Positions 60,657 to 64,000 of a stretch of 64,000 bases of DNA are shown here, piece by piece. Under the pieces are notes generated by a model. It was not told where the DNA came from, did no database searches, and saw nothing but the letters and a program-made list of their open reading frames with translations. The translations under genes and the position numbers were made by a program. Each line of letters opens with the position of its first letter. Positions within the stretch are counted from its first letter, which is position 1. This stretch comes from UBA6902 sp964393845. GTDB lineage: Bacteria; Nitrospirota; Thermodesulfovibrionia; UBA6902. The stretch is taken from assembly GCA_964393845.1 (NCBI GenBank), contig CAYMUX010000002.1, positions 1 through 64,000 of the forward strand, read 5' to 3'.

Positions 60657-62636
60657 TCATTTTCTCCCGGTTTCAAAGAGACTGGCCTTTTGAAGATGTT
60701 CTTCCGCCTTGCCGTGCAGACCAATCTTTGAATATGCAACGCCCAAGTTATAATGCGCATTGGCATAATCAGGTTTTAGTCTTATAGCATTTATATATTC
60801 TGTAATGGCGCTGTTTATGTTTCCATTCAAATAGTATGTCAGCCCCAGATTGTAATATGCTTCAACGTAATCCGGATTTATTGCAATTGCATTCTTGAAA
60901 TACTTTACGGCCGTATCGAGTTGGCCTTCTTTTACATAAATAATGCCGAGGTTATAGTGCGCCCTGGCATGGCCGGGATTTATATCAATTGCCTTACGAA
61001 AATACTCTGTCGCCTTATCAAGATGTCCCTTCTCCATGTATATTATGGCGAGATTGTTATATGCTTTATCATAATCTGCCTTTATAGTAATTGCCCTGTT
61101 AAAGGAATGAACTGCCTTATCATATTGTCCCTTCCGCGCATAGGCAAATCCGAGATTATAGTGGGCCTTAGCATAGTCAGGTCTTAAGGCAACTGCCTTA
61201 CTAAGATAATAAACAGCATTATCCGGCTGACCTTTCTCAATATAGGCATCTCCGAGATTTGTTAATGCTATTACATTATGAGGACTCTTCTCTACAACAT
61301 CGTTCCACAGAGTAACCCCGTCCTTCCATACGGAGTTTCTGGCATATGTGGAAGCAGACAGTATTACAATTATAAAAACAAAAAACGGAGCAACGGCTGC
61401 TTTAATATGTGGGAATTTATCCTTGAGTTTATCTGCCGCAATAAAAACAGCAGTCGTTATTGCAATAAAGGCCCCGGCTGACGGGAGATAAACCCTGTGC
61501 TCAAATATTACATGCAATATGGGGATAATGCTTGACTCTACGGACAGAGTCACAAAAAACCAGCATATACCAAAGGATACCAGTCGTAAATTCGGGTCCG
61601 AATACCATGAACGTTTTGTCCCGCTGGAAAAATCGGGAGAAGCCTTCTTTCCAACGGCGTAAAGAATATAGACAGCAATACATGATACAGTCAATAACAA
61701 TATAAAAGACAAGAAAACATTTATGTTAAAAAAAGAGTTATATATCGGATAATCATAGAGAAGATTTTGATTTACCGGCAGAAATATCAATCTTATGTAT
61801 GTAACTATGACCCTGCATTGCGTATAAAAATAGTCCATTCTTGATAGTTGTGTCTCAAGCTTCGTTACCTCACCAACATCGCCTATTACTTCTCCAACAG
61901 GCTTGTTAATATCTATAAGACTTAATGGAATAATCAGCATAGTCAGAAGAAGCGGAACAAGAATCAACAATCGCTTCCTGATCTTTCCTTCAAAAAAAAT
62001 TAATTCATAAAGACCGGCCATAACCGGCAGGGTAAACGCAATGCTCTTTGTCTTCATCGCAAGTATTGCGGAAACAACGGATATGAAATAAGAGACCCAA
62101 AAAATTCTGGTATCGGCTTTTGTTATCTGGATAAGTCTTGATTTTACATACATGACAAGTGAGAGAAGATAAAACATGGTTGCAAGTGACGCGAGTCTCT
62201 GAACAATATATGTAACTGCCTGTGTCTGTAAAGGATGGGCAACAAAAAGGAGGGCTGAAAAAAGAGCGATTAGATTCGTTTGGAATTTATAATCAACAAT
62301 ACGATTTATTACCGAAGTCTTTAACGTAAAAATAACGAGATAGTAGACAAGGACAGCATTTATGAGATGAATCATAAGATTAAAAACATGATATCCGGTG
62401 ACATCCAGACCGTGCATTTTGTAATTCAGTGCAAAAGTCAAATAACTGATATATCGTGTATTAAAAAACTCGTAGTTTGAAGAAAAAGGTTGAGCAAAAT
62501 TATTTAGATCTTTAATAACAGCGTTCTCTGAAATATTATTTATGTCATCAAATTGAAACGGGACATTAAAAGTATTTGAATAAACTGCAAGGCCGAGGAA
62601 TACAATTAATAATATATTAACAGCATGTTTATTCAT
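60657..62636 (-). CDS. multi-transmembrane TPR protein (TMTC/DUF1736-like)
   Basis: A 659-residue protein: an N-terminal block of about ten transmembrane helices with the luminal/periplasmic motif FQFDDINNISEN (about 25-40), then six 34-residue TPR units at the C-terminus (from AIALTNLGDAYIEKGQPDNA, through YAKAHYNLGFAYARKGQYDKA, to YANAHYNLGVAYSKIGLHGKA). The arrangement is that of TMTC-type O-mannosyltransferase-like proteins with GT-C folds. It is opposed to the DUF2304 gene, only 10 bp apart tail to tail. Glycosyl transfer to proteins is plausible but not shown. Confidence 0.85.
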   Translation of the reverse strand: MNKHAVNILLIVFLGLAVYSNTFNVPFQFDDINNISENAVIKDLNNFAQPFSSNYEFFNTRYISYLTFALNYKMHGLDVTGYHVFNLMIHLINAVLVYYLVIFTLKTSVINRIVDYKFQTNLIALFSALLFVAHPLQTQAVTYIVQRLASLATMFYLLSLVMYVKSRLIQITKADTRIFWVSYFISVVSAILAMKTKSIAFTLPVMAGLYELIFFEGKIRKRLLILVPLLLTMLIIPLSLIDINKPVGEVIGDVGEVTKLETQLSRMDYFYTQCRVIVTYIRLIFLPVNQNLLYDYPIYNSFFNINVFLSFILLLTVSCIAVYILYAVGKKASPDFSSGTKRSWYSDPNLRLVSFGICWFFVTLSVESSIIPILHVIFEHRVYLPSAGAFIAITTAVFIAADKLKDKFPHIKAAVAPFFVFIIVILSASTYARNSVWKDGVTLWNDVVEKSPHNVIALTNLGDAYIEKGQPDNAVYYLSKAVALRPDYAKAHYNLGFAYARKGQYDKAVHSFNRAITIKADYDKAYNNLAIIYMEKGHLDKATEYFRKAIDINPGHARAHYNLGIIYVKEGQLDTAVKYFKNAIAINPDYVEAYYNLGLTYYLNGNINSAITEYINAIRLKPDYANAHYNLGVAYSKIGLHGKAEEHLQKASLFETGRK

Positions 62637-62692
62637 GCTCTAATTGTGCACTAATAAATATTAAGCTTGCAAGTTTGGAATAAAGGCAGTTC

Positions 62693-64000
62693 ATGAAAAG
62701 CCTTGACATGCTTGATTCTACAGGCATGCCTTTTTTATATGCATTTTTGGGGTTAATATATATTTCAGCGATAAAGAGGCAGAATTTAAAAACAATGAAA
62801 AAAATCTTTCAATCCATTTCTGTCTTGTTGCTTCTGGTCATAGTTTTTCTAACTTACGCAAATACTGTCGACGATCTTGACCTCTGGTGGCATCTTAAAG
62901 ATGGACAGCGAATATACGAAACTCATGCTAACCCTCAAAAAGATGAATTTGCTTTTACAACATATATTCCCGAAAGCATAAGCAATATTGGCAAAACAGA
63001 GGTCAACCCATCCGAACTCCCTTCAGAAAAAGTAAAGCGCTTCTTATTTATCGCACTTAAAACCAGTTGGCTGGGGCAGCTTGGTTTTTACGTTATCTAT
63101 CTCTTAGGCGGTTTTAAAGGGATTGGCATTTTTAAATCAATTATCTTCATCTCTTCCTATGCAGTTCTATACCTGACAATGCTCAAAAGGGGCGCCGGCC
63201 ACTTCAGTTCACTTTTGGTTCTGAGTCTCATAGCACTTATAGGAATTGACTTCAACTACACTAGAACACAGCTATTTTCTTACCTTCTGTTCTCCTGTAC
63301 ACTATACGCTCTTTACGACTTCAGAAAAGGCGGCAAATGCATTTATTTTCTTCCAGTGCTTATGCTCATATGGGCAAACCTTCACGGAGTATTTATTTTA
63401 GGCGTCCTGATAACCATTGCCTTCGCTTTTTCTGAATTTATTAAATATATACTGAATAATAAATTTAACATATCAGGAATTCAACCTATCTCAAAAAGAC
63501 AACTACAAACATTAATACTAATTTCCTTCGCTTCTTTTTTGTTAAGTTTATTAAATCCAAATACTTATAAAACCTTTTTGTTCCCATGGATTATGAAAAG
63601 CAGTGTATTTGGAACTATTATTGAAGAGTATCGCAACCCGATGTTCTATGAATATCATGCTTACTGGTTCATGCTTGCTTTGGTAGTCGTTTCCATTCTT
63701 ATTTGTACCGCAAAGAAACGCATGGACTTGAATGAGTTGTTCCTTTCGCTTATACTCATCCCTCCGTCTTTGACTGGCCTTAAATACATCATTTTTTTGC
63801 ATTGGGAACAGGGGTATTTCTAGCATATTCGTTAACATGTACAGGGTCTAAGATTAAAGAATGGAGCCTTTATAGAAAACTTCTTGATAATAAATTAATT
63901 TCAAAACTGGAGGCGAAAAGTTTTTTTTCATTATTACCGGCAGCATTAGCTTTCATGTTTCTCATTAAAATTGCAGTAAGCGGTGTGGCGCTGAAATTTG
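62693..64000 (+). CDS. multi-pass membrane protein, apparent frameshift, truncated by window end
   Basis: The first frame (62693-63823, 376 residues; alternative ATG 62795) has ten or so hydrophobic helices and the loop VDDLDLWWHLKDGQRIYETH near 62, the DxDxWWHL motif of GT-C-like membrane proteins of unknown function. At a T7 run (63792-63798) the frame breaks: one more T would give LKYIIFFALGTGVFLAYSLT, continuing IKEWSLYRKLL to the window end without a stop, all membrane-protein-like. So this is one gene with a -1 slip or sequencing error, cut at 64000. AAAGG precedes the 62693 ATG. Confidence 0.75.

Noticed and set aside
60657..62636. O-GlcNAc transferase (OGT) because of TPRs
   Set aside because: No GT41 catalytic domain; the N-terminal part is multi-transmembrane, closer to TMTC-type proteins.
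1..64000. tRNA, rRNA or insertion-sequence transposase genes
   Set aside because: None recognised on either strand; no transposase-like open frame is present.

Overview
The window reads as part of a mid-GC, anaerobic, Gram-negative bacterium with a very heme-rich respiratory apparatus. The set of multiheme c-type cytochromes with paired CXXCH motifs, CcsB-type cytochrome biogenesis next to hemA-hemC, Moco genes, YVTN/NHL propeller lipoproteins and in-frame palindromic repeats is the kind seen in Nitrospirota (Thermodesulfovibrionia-like) and some Desulfobacterota. That placement is an inference from protein flavour; no rRNA or tRNA gene was found in the window.

Layout. 0.1-6.3 kb: SWIM-SNF2 helicase, a TPR protein and a NarL-type two-component pair; the kinase gene is cut by a 10-N assembly gap. 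6.6-9.2 kb: molybdenum block (ModE-like regulator with a palindrome just upstream, MoeA-like protein, MoaA). 9.3-14 kb: TPR lipoprotein-like protein, DUF433/DUF5615 pair, ComEC, and a RelE/Phd-type toxin-antitoxin pair. 14-24.7 kb: defence island with a type III-like mod, a DUF1016 PD-(D/E)XK nuclease, a res helicase-nuclease and a SNF2 helicase, flanked by a relic of a second mod gene. 24.9-28.7 kb: MobB-like GTPase, CcsB/HemX-like protein, hemA, hemC. 28.7-30 kb: truncated PpiD/SurA-like protein and a lone receiver protein.

30.1-48.0 kb is the most striking region: five multiheme cytochromes carrying 63 canonical CXXCH motifs in total (7, 8, 6, 16 and 26), a SurA-like prolyl isomerase lipoprotein, three CsgG/FlgO/GNA1162-like proteins, a large outer-membrane beta-barrel, and three propeller proteins (one YVTN, two NHL). 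One NHL protein is a chimera made by a tandem duplication. All but the first cytochrome lie on the minus strand in close order. I interpret the block as an extracellular electron conduit or cytochrome-filament locus with its own outer-membrane machinery; the heme and cytochrome biogenesis genes just before it would feed it.

48.3-64 kb is a plus-strand surface-polysaccharide cluster: a decayed winged-helix regulator, Wzm/Wzt ABC exporter, B12-radical SAM protein, two methyltransferases, a GT2-GT4 fusion, GT9, GT4, two GT2 enzymes and DUF2304, followed by a minus-strand multi-TM TPR protein and a plus-strand membrane protein with an apparent frameshift that runs off the window.

Two families of short palindromic elements recur throughout, both between genes and inside open reading frames (moeA-like, hemC, mod, comEC and a methyltransferase leader), where they add short peptides without breaking the frame.
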